DNA of 64,000 nt. Source: Sphingomonas sp. Root241 (GTDB lineage Bacteria > Pseudomonadota > Alphaproteobacteria > Sphingomonadales > Sphingomonadaceae). The position numbers and the translations under genes were made by a program. Location of the stretch: the NCBI RefSeq assembly GCF_001428865.1, contig NZ_LMIV01000002.1, positions 62,001 to 126,000 on the forward strand, written 5' to 3'. Shown here piece by piece: positions 26,665-37,913 of the stretch (position 1 is the first letter of the stretch; every line of letters starts with the position of its first letter). The notes beneath the pieces are model-generated. The model made no database searches, was not told the DNA's origin, and saw only the letters and a program-made list of their open reading frames with translations.

Positions 26665-27117
26665 TTACGCCTCGACGGTCGCCTTGACGATCTTGCCGGG
26701 CGTGCGCGGCGGCTCGCCCTTGGGGAGGGCGTCGACGTTCTCCATGCCTTCGGTCACTTCGCCCCACACCGTGTACTGGCGATCGAGGAAGGTCGCGTCG
26801 TCGAGGCAGATGAAGAATTGCGAGTTGGCGCTGTTGGGATCGTTGGTCCGCGCCATCGAGCAGATCCCGCGGACGTGCGGCTCGCCGCTGAATTCCTGCG
26901 GAAGGTTGGGCTCCTTCGAGCCGCCCATGCCGGTGCCCGAGGGATCGCCGCCCTGCGCCATGAAGCCGTCGATCACGCGGTGGAAGACGACGCCGTCGTA
27001 GAAGCCGTCCTCCGCCAGCTTGACGATGCGCTCGACATGTTTCGGCGCCAGATCGGGACGAAGCTTGATCCGGACATCGCCGGTATCGAGAGTCAGGACG
27101 AGCGTGCTGGCGGACAT
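26665..27117 (-). CDS. Cyclophilin-type peptidyl-prolyl cis-trans isomerase
   Basis: A 150-residue cytoplasmic cyclophilin without a signal peptide. The catalytic core is visible: FYDGVVFHRVIDGFMAQGGDPSGTG with the active-site arginine of FHRV, FSGEPHVRGICSMARTNDPNSANSQFFICLDD and a C-terminal VWGEVTEGMENVD. It accelerates proline isomerisation in protein folding. It stands alone on the minus strand between the LysR and mgtE genes. Confidence 0.93.
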   Translation of the reverse strand: MSASTLVLTLDTGDVRIKLRPDLAPKHVERIVKLAEDGFYDGVVFHRVIDGFMAQGGDPSGTGMGGSKEPNLPQEFSGEPHVRGICSMARTNDPNSANSQFFICLDDATFLDRQYTVWGEVTEGMENVDALPKGEPPRTPGKIVKATVEA

Positions 27118-27249
27118 AGACTACTCCAATGGAACTTTGCCTGCGGCCCTAAGCACCTTGCCTGTGGCTTGCAACATGCGCGCTGCATTGGCAGTGGCGA
27201 CGCGCCGCGCTAGGAGCGGCGCAACCGGGCGCATCAGGGAGGTCGAACG

Positions 27250-28653
27250 ATGAGCGAGACCGAACTTCATCCAGAATCGCGGGCGCCCGAAAGCGAGCTC
27301 GACGAGGACGATCGGCTCAAGCCCGAATTCGTCAGCGCCGTGCTCGAGGCGGTCGCCGCGGGCGATGCCGAGACTGCCCGCGCGCGCGTCGCCCCGCTCC
27401 ATCCTGCCGACATCGCCGATCTCGTCGAGCTGACTCCCGCCGAGCTGCGCCCGGCGCTGGCGGCGGCGATCTCGGACCTGATCGACGGCGACGTGCTCGC
27501 CGAGATGAACGACTGGGTGCGCGAGGCGCTGGTCGACGCGCTCGAGCCCCACCAGGTGGCGGACATCGCCGCCGAACTCGATACCGACGACGCCGTCGCG
27601 ATCATCGAGGACATGGACGTCGAGGATCAGCGCGAAGTGCTCCGCGCGCTCGACCCCGACGATCGCGCCGCGATCGAGGAGGCGCTCTCATACCCTGAGG
27701 AAACCGCCGGCCGCCTGATGCAGCGCGAGCTGATCGCGGTGCCCCAGCATTGGACGGTCGGCGACGTGCTCGATTATCTGCGGCGCGAAGAAGAGCTGAC
27801 CACCGATTTCTGGGAAATCTTCGTGGTCGATCCCGCGCACCATCCGGTGGGCACCTGCCATCTGAGCTGGATCCTGCGGACGCCGCGCGCGGTTTCGATC
27901 GCCGACGTGATGAAGCGCGAGCAGACGCTGATCCCGGCCGATATGGACCAGGAGGAAGTGGCGCTCCGCTTCCAGAAATACGCGCTGATCTCGGCCGCGG
28001 TGATCGATTCGAACGGCCGGCTGGTCGGCATGATCACCGTCGACGACGTGGTCCACATCATCTCCGAAGAAGCCGGCGAGGACATCCTGCACCTGTCGGG
28101 CGCGGGCGAAGGCGACATCAACGAGCCGGTGATCGACAGCTACAAGGGCCGCGTCCGCTGGCTGCTCACCAATCTGGTGACGGCGCTGGTGCCCGCGACG
28201 ATCGTGTTCCTCTTCGACGCGACGATCGCGCAAAAGGCCATGCTCGCGGCGCTGATGCCGATCGTCGCCGGGGTCGGCGGCAATGCCGGAACGCAGACGC
28301 TGGCAGTGACCGTGCGCGCGCTCGCCACCAACCAGCTGACCCAATCCAACACGCTGCGTGCGATCCGGCGCGAGATCTCGATCGCGGTGCTAAACGGGCT
28401 CACCGTCGCGGCGGTGATCGGGCTCGGCATCGGCGCGGCGTTCCAGGACGCGGCGCTGGGGATGGTGATCGCGGCGGCGATGCTCGCCAACATATTGATC
28501 GCAGGACTGGCCGGCGTGCTGGTGCCGCTGACGCTCGAGCGCTTCCGGCAGGATCCGGCAGTCGCGTCGTCGGTGTTCGTCACCATGGTGACCGATTCGA
28601 TGGGGTTCCTCGCCTTTCTCGGCCTCGCCACGGCGAGCGGGCTGGTCGGTTGA
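27250..28653 (+). CDS. mgtE: Magnesium transporter MgtE
   Basis: A 467-residue Mg2+ channel. It has the cytosolic MgtE N domain (about 20-145, LHPADIADLVELTP, LDTDDAVAIIEDMD), tandem CBS domains (about 145-275, with RLMQRELIAVPQHWTVGDVLDYLR and MITVDDVVHIISEEAGEDI), the plug helix and five membrane helices (about 300-467) with the pore motif MPIVAGVGGNAGTQTLAVTVRAL. The N and CBS domains sense cytosolic Mg2+ and gate the pore. GGGAGG lies shortly before the ATG. I see no M-box or other riboswitch in the 130 bases upstream. Confidence 0.95.
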   Translation: MSETELHPESRAPESELDEDDRLKPEFVSAVLEAVAAGDAETARARVAPLHPADIADLVELTPAELRPALAAAISDLIDGDVLAEMNDWVREALVDALEPHQVADIAAELDTDDAVAIIEDMDVEDQREVLRALDPDDRAAIEEALSYPEETAGRLMQRELIAVPQHWTVGDVLDYLRREEELTTDFWEIFVVDPAHHPVGTCHLSWILRTPRAVSIADVMKREQTLIPADMDQEEVALRFQKYALISAAVIDSNGRLVGMITVDDVVHIISEEAGEDILHLSGAGEGDINEPVIDSYKGRVRWLLTNLVTALVPATIVFLFDATIAQKAMLAALMPIVAGVGGNAGTQTLAVTVRALATNQLTQSNTLRAIRREISIAVLNGLTVAAVIGLGIGAAFQDAALGMVIAAAMLANILIAGLAGVLVPLTLERFRQDPAVASSVFVTMVTDSMGFLAFLGLATASGLVG

Positions 28654-28684
28654 TCGCGAGCCGCCGCAACCCCAGATTGCAGCC

Positions 28685-29086
28685 GTGCCGCTACATCTGA
28701 CCAAGGTCGCCTATGGCTGCGACAGCATCGAATATCTGCAGGAGCGCCTCGCGCTCAAGGCGGCGCACCAGCCTGCCTTCCTGACCACGCGCTATCTGCC
28801 CAAAAGGCATGAAGAGATTGCCGGTGGATCGCTGTTCTGGATCATCAAGCACCAGTTGATCGGCCGCTCGCCGATCCTGGGCTTCGGCGAGGCCGAGGGC
28901 GGGCGCGTGGCGATCTATCTCGAGCCGAAACTGGTGCTCGTCCAGGCGCGGCCGAAGCGCGCGCACCAGGGCTGGCGCTATCTCGAAGGCAAGGACGCCC
29001 CGGTCGATCTGGGCGAGGCCGGTGCGGGGGTTGCCGAGATGCCGGCGGGCCTGGTCGGCGAACTCGCAGCGATGGGGCTGATTTGA
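28685..29086 (+). CDS. DUF1489 family protein
   Basis: A 133-residue conserved alphaproteobacterial protein. The family pattern is recognisable: MPLHLTKVAYGCDSIEYLQERL, then TRYLPKRHEEIAGGSLFWIIKHQLIGRSPILGF and a C-terminal RAHQGWRYLEGKDAP. The function is unknown; no membrane segment or export signal is seen. It starts with a GTG 31 bases after mgtE and may be co-transcribed with it. Confidence 0.82.
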   Translation: MPLHLTKVAYGCDSIEYLQERLALKAAHQPAFLTTRYLPKRHEEIAGGSLFWIIKHQLIGRSPILGFGEAEGGRVAIYLEPKLVLVQARPKRAHQGWRYLEGKDAPVDLGEAGAGVAEMPAGLVGELAAMGLI

Positions 29087-29108
29087 GAGCGCATCGAACG
29101 CCCCCGTC

Positions 29109-29191
29109 CCGTTCGTGCTGAGCTTGTCGAAGCACCGCCTAAAGCGGTTCGCTTACGGATGGGTGCCCTTCGACAAGCTCAGGGCGAACGG
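29109..29191. repeat. Palindromic repeat family C, copy 1
   Basis: An 83-base element with CCGTTCG at one end and CGAACGG at the other. Inside, GTGCTGAGCTTGTCGAAGCAC and its inverted partner CCCTTCGACAAGCTCAGGGC each form a hairpin. It fills the gap between the DUF1489 gene and the convergent msrA gene, and the same unit recurs at 49577. Confidence 0.85.
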
Positions 29192-29205
29192 AGGTTGCGC
29201 GCCGC

Positions 29206-29862
29206 TCAATTCGCGAGTTGCGGGAAGGCATTCCTAAACGCGGCGACCTTGGGCTTGTCCCAGCGCACGATGTAGGGGTGCGTCGGGTTCCGCCAGAAAA
29301 AGTCCTGATGCGCGGCTTCGGCGGGATAGAAAGCGCCGCTCTCGATCCTGGTCACGATCGGCCTGGGCCACGCTTTGGTGCGGCCGAGCTGCGCGATATA
29401 GGCGGTGGCGACACGGCGCTGGGCAGCGTCTTGCGGGAAGATCGCCGATCGATAGCTGGGGCCCACATCGGGGCCCTGGCGGTTGAGCTGGGTCGGATCG
29501 TGGGCGACCGAGAAATAGACGCGCAGCAGCGTGCCGTAGCTCACCTTCGTTGGATCGTAGACGATACGCACCGCTTCGGCATGGGCAGTGCGTTCGGTCG
29601 ACACCTGGCCGTAGCTGGCAGTGCCCTTGGTGCCGCCGGCAAAGCCGCTGGTCACCGAATGCACGCCCTTCACCGACTGGAAGACGGCCTCCATCCCCCA
29701 GAAGCAGCCGCCGGCAAGCACCGCGACCTGCTCGTTCTTGCCGCCGGGAACATCCTGCGCCGGCGGCGGGATCGGCACCGCGCGCTCGGCGGCGGGGGCG
29801 GCGATCGCCGGCAGCAGCAATGCCGCTCCGGCGAGGCCAGCGGGAAGGGCCCATTTCAGCAT
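29206..29862 (-). CDS. msrA: Exported peptide-methionine (S)-S-oxide reductase
   Basis: A 218-residue MsrA that reduces the S-epimer of methionine sulfoxide. Residues 1-26 (MLKWALPAGLAGAALLLPAIAAPAAERA) form a signal peptide, so the enzyme probably acts in the periplasm. The active site is GGCFWGMEAVF with the nucleophile C53; DPTQLNRQGPDVGPSYRSAIF and AAHQDFFWRNPTHPYI are family signatures. It has no fused MsrB domain. A separate msrB lies at 53175 in this window. The ATG at 29862 starts the signal peptide; a longer frame upstream is ignored. Confidence 0.93.
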   Translation of the reverse strand: MLKWALPAGLAGAALLLPAIAAPAAERAVPIPPPAQDVPGGKNEQVAVLAGGCFWGMEAVFQSVKGVHSVTSGFAGGTKGTASYGQVSTERTAHAEAVRIVYDPTKVSYGTLLRVYFSVAHDPTQLNRQGPDVGPSYRSAIFPQDAAQRRVATAYIAQLGRTKAWPRPIVTRIESGAFYPAEAAHQDFFWRNPTHPYIVRWDKPKVAAFRNAFPQLAN

Positions 29863-29888
29863 GGGCGCAAGATCGTGCGTTCCGTGCC

Positions 29889-32905
<3,017 letters not shown>

Positions 32906-32971
32906 GCCGCCGCCGCCGCCTTACGGCAAGCCCGTGTTGCCGCCGTACCCTGCGCGACCTATCAGCGGCGC

Positions 32972-33634
32972 ATGTCGAACCCTCCGATGCGCGTGGCGAT
33001 CGTGCCGGTCACGCCGCTCCAGCAGAATTGCAGCCTGCTCTGGTGCACGCGCACGATGCGCGGCGCCTTTGTCGATCCGGGCGGCGATCTCGATCGTCTC
33101 CGCGCGGCGGCCGCGCAGCACAAGGTGACGATCGAGAAGATCCTGATCACCCATGGCCATATCGACCATTGCGGACTGGCCGGCGAATTCGCCGCCGAGC
33201 TGGGTGTCGGCATCGAGGGCCCGCACGAGGCCGACCGCTTCTGGATCGACAGACTCGAAGAGGATGGCCGCAAATATGGCGTGCGCGGCGTGCCGTTCGA
33301 GCCCGGCCGCTGGCTGGCCGATGGCGACCAGGTGACCGTCGGGGAGCTGGTGCTCGACGTCTATCATTGCCCCGGCCACACGCCGGGCCATGTCGTCTTC
33401 CACCATGCGCCGTCGAAGCTGGCGATCGTCGGCGACGTGCTGTTCCAGGGATCGATCGGCCGCACCGACTTCCCCAAGGGCAATCATCAGGACCTGATCG
33501 ACGCGATCACCGGCAGGCTATGGCCGCTGGGGGACGACACGGTATTCGTCCCCGGCCATGGCCAGCCGAGCAATTTCGCGCATGAGCGGCGGACCAATCC
33601 CTTCGTGAGCGATGCGGCGCTGGCGCGCGGCTAA
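32972..33634 (+). CDS. MBL-fold metallo-hydrolase (glyoxalase II-like)
   Basis: A 220-residue metallo-beta-lactamase-fold enzyme. ITHGHIDHCG at 59-68 gives the HxHxDH metal motif; CPGHTPGHVVF supplies the third ligand, DVLFQGSIGRTDFPKGN the bridging Asp, and VPGHGQPSNFAHER the last His. The pattern matches the YcbL-like glyoxalase II group common in proteobacteria, which hydrolyses thioesters such as S-lactoylglutathione. The substrate is inferred. The frame is open far upstream but the ATG at 32972 follows directly on the divergent pabB promoter region. Confidence 0.88.
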   Translation: MSNPPMRVAIVPVTPLQQNCSLLWCTRTMRGAFVDPGGDLDRLRAAAAQHKVTIEKILITHGHIDHCGLAGEFAAELGVGIEGPHEADRFWIDRLEEDGRKYGVRGVPFEPGRWLADGDQVTVGELVLDVYHCPGHTPGHVVFHHAPSKLAIVGDVLFQGSIGRTDFPKGNHQDLIDAITGRLWPLGDDTVFVPGHGQPSNFAHERRTNPFVSDAALARG

Positions 33635-34065
33635 CCGACCGGGCGGATCTTGAAGACGGTGGTCGGCGGCTGCTTGGGCGCCTGCGCGCCGAGATAGATG
33701 GCATAGCCGGCGAGTGCCAGCATCGGCAGGAAGGTGAGCAGCATCCCCGCCTGCCGCATCCACAGCCGCGCGACCATCCCGACCGCATGGAGCGCCCGGC
33801 CGAGCAGAAACGCGGCGGCAAATCCCCAGAGCCAGATCGTCGGCCCCGTCGCGAGTTCGATCAGGGCAATGAGAATCAGCGTGATCGGCGCATATTCGGT
33901 GAAGTTGAGATGCGCGCGCATCCGCGTGGTCAGCTCGCCATTGGGACCCTCGCCATGGAGAATCCTGTTCGACACGCGGATTCGCGAGATTCGCACGCCG
34001 AGCCAAAAGTTGAGCAAAGCGGCGGCGCCGGCAGCGGTCAGCGTGACGGGCAGGAAGAGTGTCAT
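33631..34065 (-). CDS. MAPEG family membrane protein
   Basis: A 144-residue protein with four hydrophobic segments. The MAPEG signature is clear: LNFWLGVRISRIRVSNRILHGEGPNGELTTRMRAHLNFTEYAPITLILIAL, where RxxxNxxE residues bind glutathione in the eukaryotic relatives, then LLGRALHAVG. Bacterial members of this size are mostly uncharacterised and may conjugate glutathione to lipophilic compounds in the inner membrane. AAGGGGA precedes the ATG. It ends convergently, overlapping the MBL gene's stop by 4 bases. Confidence 0.87.
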   Translation of the reverse strand: MTLFLPVTLTAAGAAALLNFWLGVRISRIRVSNRILHGEGPNGELTTRMRAHLNFTEYAPITLILIALIELATGPTIWLWGFAAAFLLGRALHAVGMVARLWMRQAGMLLTFLPMLALAGYAIYLGAQAPKQPPTTVFKIRPVG

Positions 34066-34101
34066 GGAGGTCCCCTTTTGAGCTTCCGATCTGCCACGCC
34101 C

Positions 34102-34129
34102 TTGCAACTCGGGCAAGAATCGGTATACG
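34102..34129 (+). promoter_or_regulatory. Putative sigma-70-type promoter for rpmF-plsX-fabH
   Basis: TTGCAA, a 16-base spacer, then TATACG. It lies about 125 bases before the rpmF ATG, in the only intergenic gap ahead of the operon. Confidence 0.35.
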
Positions 34130-34255
34130 CGCGGCCTCGCTTCGTGACCTGCCCCGTTGGTCCGGCGGGCAGCCGGCCTAACCGTCGCTTGCCCGGACAC
34201 CTATGCGGGCGTATCGCGACCTGATTCATGTGTTCTTCGAAGTAAAGGTGCCTGA

Positions 34256-34435
34256 ATGGCCGTTCCCAAGAGAAAGACCTCGCCCTCGCGGCGTGGCATG
34301 CGCCGGGCGCACGATGCGCTCACGGTCGATGCGTTCCAGGAATGCTCGAACTGCGGCGAATTGAAGCGCCCGCACAATCTGTGCACGGCGTGCGGCCATT
34401 ATAACGGCCGCGAAGTCACCTCCGTCGAGGGCTGA
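34256..34435 (+). CDS. rpmF: 50S ribosomal protein L32
   Basis: A 59-residue ribosomal protein that I read directly from the sequence: it begins [20 protein letters not shown], which is diagnostic for L32, and contains the zinc-ribbon cysteines [19 protein letters not shown] (C30, C33, C43, C46). It follows a leader of about 120 bases and is 29 bases upstream of plsX, the conserved rpmF-plsX-fabH order that links ribosome and membrane lipid synthesis. Confidence 0.96.
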   Translation: MAVPKRKTSPSRRGMRRAHDALTVDAFQECSNCGELKRPHNLCTACGHYNGREVTSVEG

Positions 34436-34464
34436 GCCACGCACGCGACCCAGGGCCAGCCGGC

Positions 34465-35496
34465 ATGACCACCCCAATGCGAATCGCCGTCGATGCGATG
34501 GGCGGCGACGAGGGGATCGCGGTTATGCTCGCGGGCGTTGCGCGTGCGCGCCGTCGTTTCGAGGGGATGGAATTCATCCTCGTCGGCGACGAGGCGCAGA
34601 TTCGCGCGGGTCTCGAAAGCCACCCGAATTTGACGGCTGCGTCGGAGATCGTCCACGCGGCCGGCGTCGTCGCGGCCGATGAAAAGCCGAGCACCGCGAT
34701 TCGCCGCGCCAAGACCACGTCGATGGGAATCGCCATCGATCAGGTGAAGCAGGGCAAGGCCGGCGCCGCGGTATCCTCGGGCAACACCGGCGCGCTGATG
34801 GCAATGGCGAAATTGTCGCTGCGGACGATGCCCGGCATCGATCGCCCGGCGCTCGCTGCCTTGATGCCGACGCTCGGCGAGAACGACACCGTCATGCTCG
34901 ATCTCGGCGCCAATACCGAGGTCGACGCGCAGAACCTCGTCCAGTTCGCGGTGATGGGCGCCGCTTATGCGCGAATCGCGCTCGACCTCGAAAGCCCCCG
35001 CGTCGCGCTGCTCAACATCGGCACCGAAGAGATGAAGGGCACCGACAAGATCCGCGAGGCGGCCGCCGAGCTGCGCGCCGCCCGGCATCTCCGGCTCGAC
35101 TTCAAGGGCTTCATCGAAGGCAACAAGCTCTCGCGCGGCGAAGTCGACGTGATCGTCTGCGACGGTTTCTCGGGCAATATCGCGCTGAAGACGATCGAAG
35201 GCACTGCGCGTTTCGTCGCGGACCTGCTCAAGCGCGCTTTCTCCAGCTCGACGCGCTCGAAGATCGGATTCCTGATCTCGCGCCCGGCCACCGAGCTGCT
35301 GCGTACCCATCTCGATCCCAACAATCACAATGGCGCGATCTTCCTCGGGCTGAACGGCATCGTCGTGAAGAGCCATGGCAGCGCGAACGAACTGGGCGTA
35401 GACACGGCAATCGGCTTCGCGGCGAAGATGCTGCGCGACGACCTCAATCGGCGAATCGCCGAGGATCTCGGGAATTTCGAGGCAAAGGCTGCGTGA
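34465..35496 (+). CDS. plsX: Phosphate acyltransferase PlsX
   Basis: A 343-residue enzyme that turns acyl-ACP into acyl-phosphate for phospholipid synthesis. Marks are the start [97 protein letters not shown] and the end [15 protein letters not shown] segment. It works at the membrane surface with PlsY. The stop overlaps the GTG of fabH. Confidence 0.96.
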   Translation: MTTPMRIAVDAMGGDEGIAVMLAGVARARRRFEGMEFILVGDEAQIRAGLESHPNLTAASEIVHAAGVVAADEKPSTAIRRAKTTSMGIAIDQVKQGKAGAAVSSGNTGALMAMAKLSLRTMPGIDRPALAALMPTLGENDTVMLDLGANTEVDAQNLVQFAVMGAAYARIALDLESPRVALLNIGTEEMKGTDKIREAAAELRAARHLRLDFKGFIEGNKLSRGEVDVIVCDGFSGNIALKTIEGTARFVADLLKRAFSSSTRSKIGFLISRPATELLRTHLDPNNHNGAIFLGLNGIVVKSHGSANELGVDTAIGFAAKMLRDDLNRRIAEDLGNFEAKAA

Positions 35497-36464
35497 CCAT
35501 TCGTTCGGTGATTATGGGTACCGGCTCCTTCCTGCCGGAACGACGCGTTTCCAATGCCGAGCTGGCGGAGCGCGTCGAGACTTCCGACGAATGGATCGTC
35601 GAGCGCACCGGAATCCGCTTCCGCCATATCGCCGGGGATGATGAGACCACGAGCACGCTGGCGACCGCGGCGGCGCGCGCCGCGCTCGAATCGGCAGGGA
35701 TCGCCGCGACCGATATCGACCTGATCGTGCTGGCCACCGCCACCCCCGACCAGACCTTCCCGGCCAGCGCCACCCGTGTCCAGACTGCACTCGGCATCAA
35801 CGACTGCGTCGCGTTCGACGTCGCGGCGGTATGCTCGGGCTTCCTCTACGCAGTGCAGGTCGCCGATTCGATGATCCGCGCGGGCGCACACCGGCGCGCG
35901 CTGGTGATCGGCGCGGAAACCTTCAGCCGCATCCTCGACTGGGAAGACCGCGCGACCTGCGTATTGTTCGGCGACGGCGCCGGCGCGATCGTGCTCGAGG
36001 GCCAGGAAAGCGACGCGGCGACCGGCCGCGGCATCCTCGCCACCCGGCTGCACGCCGATGGGCGCCACAACGACCTGCTCTATGTCGACGGCGGCCCCTC
36101 GACCACGGGCACCGTCGGCAAGCTGCGGATGAAGGGGCGCGAGGTCTTCCGCCACGCCGTGGTCAATCTCGCCGCGGTGATGGAGGAGACGCTCGGCGCC
36201 GCCGGACTGTCCTCGGACCAGGTCGACTGGGTGGTGCCGCACCAGGCCAATGCCCGCATCCTCGATGCCACTGCGCGCAAGCTCGGGCTTGCACCGGGCA
36301 AAGTGATCGTCACCGTCGACCAGCATGCCAACACCTCGGCGGCATCGGTGCCGCTCGCGCTCGATACCGCGGTCCGCGACGGGCGGATCAAGCGAGGCGA
36401 CCTCCTGGTGCTCGAAGCCATGGGTGGGGGTTTTACCTGGGGTGCAGCGGTCGTACGTTTCTGA
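35493..36464 (+). CDS. fabH: 3-oxoacyl-ACP synthase III (KASIII)
   Basis: A 323-residue condensing enzyme that starts fatty acid synthesis from acetyl-CoA and malonyl-ACP. The triad is visible: C114 in [14 protein letters not shown] in [11 protein letters not shown] (about 248) and N in [10 protein letters not shown] (about 278). It reads from a GTG overlapping the plsX stop. The family motif [10 protein letters not shown] appears near the C-terminus in the form [15 protein letters not shown]. Confidence 0.96.
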   Translation: MTIRSVIMGTGSFLPERRVSNAELAERVETSDEWIVERTGIRFRHIAGDDETTSTLATAAARAALESAGIAATDIDLIVLATATPDQTFPASATRVQTALGINDCVAFDVAAVCSGFLYAVQVADSMIRAGAHRRALVIGAETFSRILDWEDRATCVLFGDGAGAIVLEGQESDAATGRGILATRLHADGRHNDLLYVDGGPSTTGTVGKLRMKGREVFRHAVVNLAAVMEETLGAAGLSSDQVDWVVPHQANARILDATARKLGLAPGKVIVTVDQHANTSAASVPLALDTAVRDGRIKRGDLLVLEAMGGGFTWGAAVVRF

Positions 36465-36579
36465 TATGTGTCAGATTGGGTGATGAGTCGTTACCGAGGC
36501 GGAATGTTGAGGTTTGCGGCGTGATCGCAATCTGATAGAGTCAAGAACGTACACTGATTAACTTGGGGGACATGCCGAC

Positions 36580-36879
36580 ATGCCGGCTGCGGGCACGCTG
36601 ACAAGGGCAGATCTGGCCGAATCGCTGCATCGCGAAGTCGGGCTCTCGCGCGCCGATGCCTCGCGTCTCGTCGAGCAGATTCTAGCCCATATGTGCGAAG
36701 CCCTTTCGAAGGGCGAGAACGTCAAGATCTCCGGTTTCGGCAGCTTCATCCTGCGCGACAAGGGCGAACGGGTGGGCCGCAATCCCAAGACCGGTGTCGA
36801 AGTACCGATCGCACCCCGCAGGGTGCTTACTTTCAGAGCCAGCCAGATGATGCGCGACCGCATCGTGGCAGGCAACTGA
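36580..36879 (+). CDS. ihfA: Integration host factor subunit alpha
   Basis: A 99-residue HU/IHF protein that bends DNA as a heterodimer with Ihf[59 protein letters not shown] and [16 protein letters not shown] follow the alpha-subunit pattern, including the conserved proline of the minor-groove arm near 75. GGGGGA lies 9 bases before the ATG. The following MerR-type gene, 8 bases downstream, is its usual neighbour in proteobacteria. Confidence 0.95.
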   Translation: MPAAGTLTRADLAESLHREVGLSRADASRLVEQILAHMCEALSKGENVKISGFGSFILRDKGERVGRNPKTGVEVPIAPRRVLTFRASQMMRDRIVAGN

Positions 36880-36887
36880 GAAGCGCC

Positions 36888-37229
36888 GTGCCCCCCGCGG
36901 AGAAGGCGGCAGGCGCCCTCCGCACCATAGGGGAACTCGCGCAGGAAATCGGCCGACCCCAACATATATTAAGGTATTGGGAGACCCGCTTCCCCCAACT
37001 CCGCCCGCTGACCCGCGCGGGCAACCGCCGCTATTACCGGCCCGACGATGTCGCTCTGGTGCGGCGCATCCACCATCTCCTCGCCGACCAAGGCTATACG
37101 ATCCGCGGCGTGCAGAAGCTGCTGGCCGACGAAAAGGCGGCTAGTCGCGGTGCGCCCCGGAGCAGCGCCCAGGCCTTCACCGCGATCCGCGACGCGCTGG
37201 TCAAGGCGCTCGAAGAGGATGGCGGCTAG
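36888..37229 (+). CDS. MerR family transcriptional regulator
   Basis: A 113-residue one-domain MerR protein. The winged helix spans about 12-80: LRTIGELAQEIGRPQHILRYWETRFPQLRPLTRAGNRRYYRPDDVALVRRIHHLLADQGYTIRGVQKLL. No effector domain and no cysteines suggest a constitutive DNA-binding role. It lies 8 bases after ihfA and begins with a GTG; the same ihfA-merR pairing is common in proteobacteria, so a shared housekeeping role is likely though its targets are unknown. Confidence 0.87.
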   Translation: MPPAEKAAGALRTIGELAQEIGRPQHILRYWETRFPQLRPLTRAGNRRYYRPDDVALVRRIHHLLADQGYTIRGVQKLLADEKAASRGAPRSSAQAFTAIRDALVKALEEDGG

Positions 37230-37242
37230 CACATCATTGTTC

Positions 37243-37352
37243 GTCACCCCCGCGAAAGCGGGGGCCCATCTCCGGCACGCGCATTCCGGCGGAACAGCTG
37301 TTGGACTGATTGGCTAACGCACGAGATGGGTCCCCGCTTTCGCGGGGATGAC
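37243..37352. repeat. Palindromic repeat family B, copy 3 (intergenic)
   Basis: A 110-base copy: GTCACCCCCGCGAAAGCGGG + GGCCCATCTCC on the left and GAGATGGGTCCCCGCTTTCG + CGGGGATGAC on the right, with a variable 50-base centre. It lies between the convergent MerR and SixA genes and probably acts as a two-way terminator. Confidence 0.87.
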
Positions 37353-37360
37353 GGTTTGGA

Positions 37361-37897
37361 TCAGGGCGTATCCGGCCCGAGGCTGGGATCGAGATCGCGC
37401 GGGCGCACGAAGCGCACCAGCGTGGCACTGCCGGCCTTCACCTCTTCCCAGCCGGCAATGTCGAAGGTCATCTCGGCCAGGGTCGCCGTGGGAAACTTGA
37501 TCTCGACTTCGTCGCGCAGCGCGCCGCCGTCGGGCACCAGCAGCAGCACCAGTTCCTCGAGCCCCGGATTATGCCCGACGAGGAGCACGTGATCGGCCCC
37601 TTCGGGCAGCCCGTGGACGACGTCGAGCAGAGTCGCGGTCGAGGCGAGGTAGATGCGCTGGTCCCAGGCGGGGGCGAGATCGCCGCCATAGCCCTGGCCG
37701 ACATGATCGAGCGTCTCGACCACGCGCACCGCGGGCGAGGCGACGACGCGCTCGAAGGCGAGGCCCAGCGACTTCATGTGGCGGCCGACCATCGCGGCGG
37801 CGCGCTGGCCCTTGGGGTTGAGCGGCCGATCGAAATCGCGCGCGACCGGATCGTCCCAACCCGACTTGGCGTGGCGCAGCAGCGTGAGCGTCTTCAT
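37361..37897 (-). CDS. SixA-like histidine phosphatase family protein
   Basis: A 178-residue histidine-phosphatase. LTLLRHAKSGWDD carries the phospho-accepting histidine (RHAK, H9), RPLNPKGQRAAAMVGRHM and ASPAVRVVETLD hold the second arginine, and VLLVGHNPGLEELVLLL the second catalytic histidine. The short form without insertions is the SixA type, which dephosphorylates phosphohistidine in phosphorelay proteins; bacterial homologues have varied targets. GGGGAAGTG precedes the ATG. It lies 16 bases after the DinG-like gene on the same strand. Confidence 0.87.
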   Translation of the reverse strand: MKTLTLLRHAKSGWDDPVARDFDRPLNPKGQRAAAMVGRHMKSLGLAFERVVASPAVRVVETLDHVGQGYGGDLAPAWDQRIYLASTATLLDVVHGLPEGADHVLLVGHNPGLEELVLLLVPDGGALRDEVEIKFPTATLAEMTFDIAGWEEVKAGSATLVRFVRPRDLDPSLGPDTP

Positions 37898-37913
37898 CAC
37901 TTCCCCAGGCTCG

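Noticed and set aside
37239..37360. A tRNA or small RNA gene in the palindromic gap
   Set aside because: The fold is explained by the family B arms; no tRNA D-loop or T-loop consensus is present.
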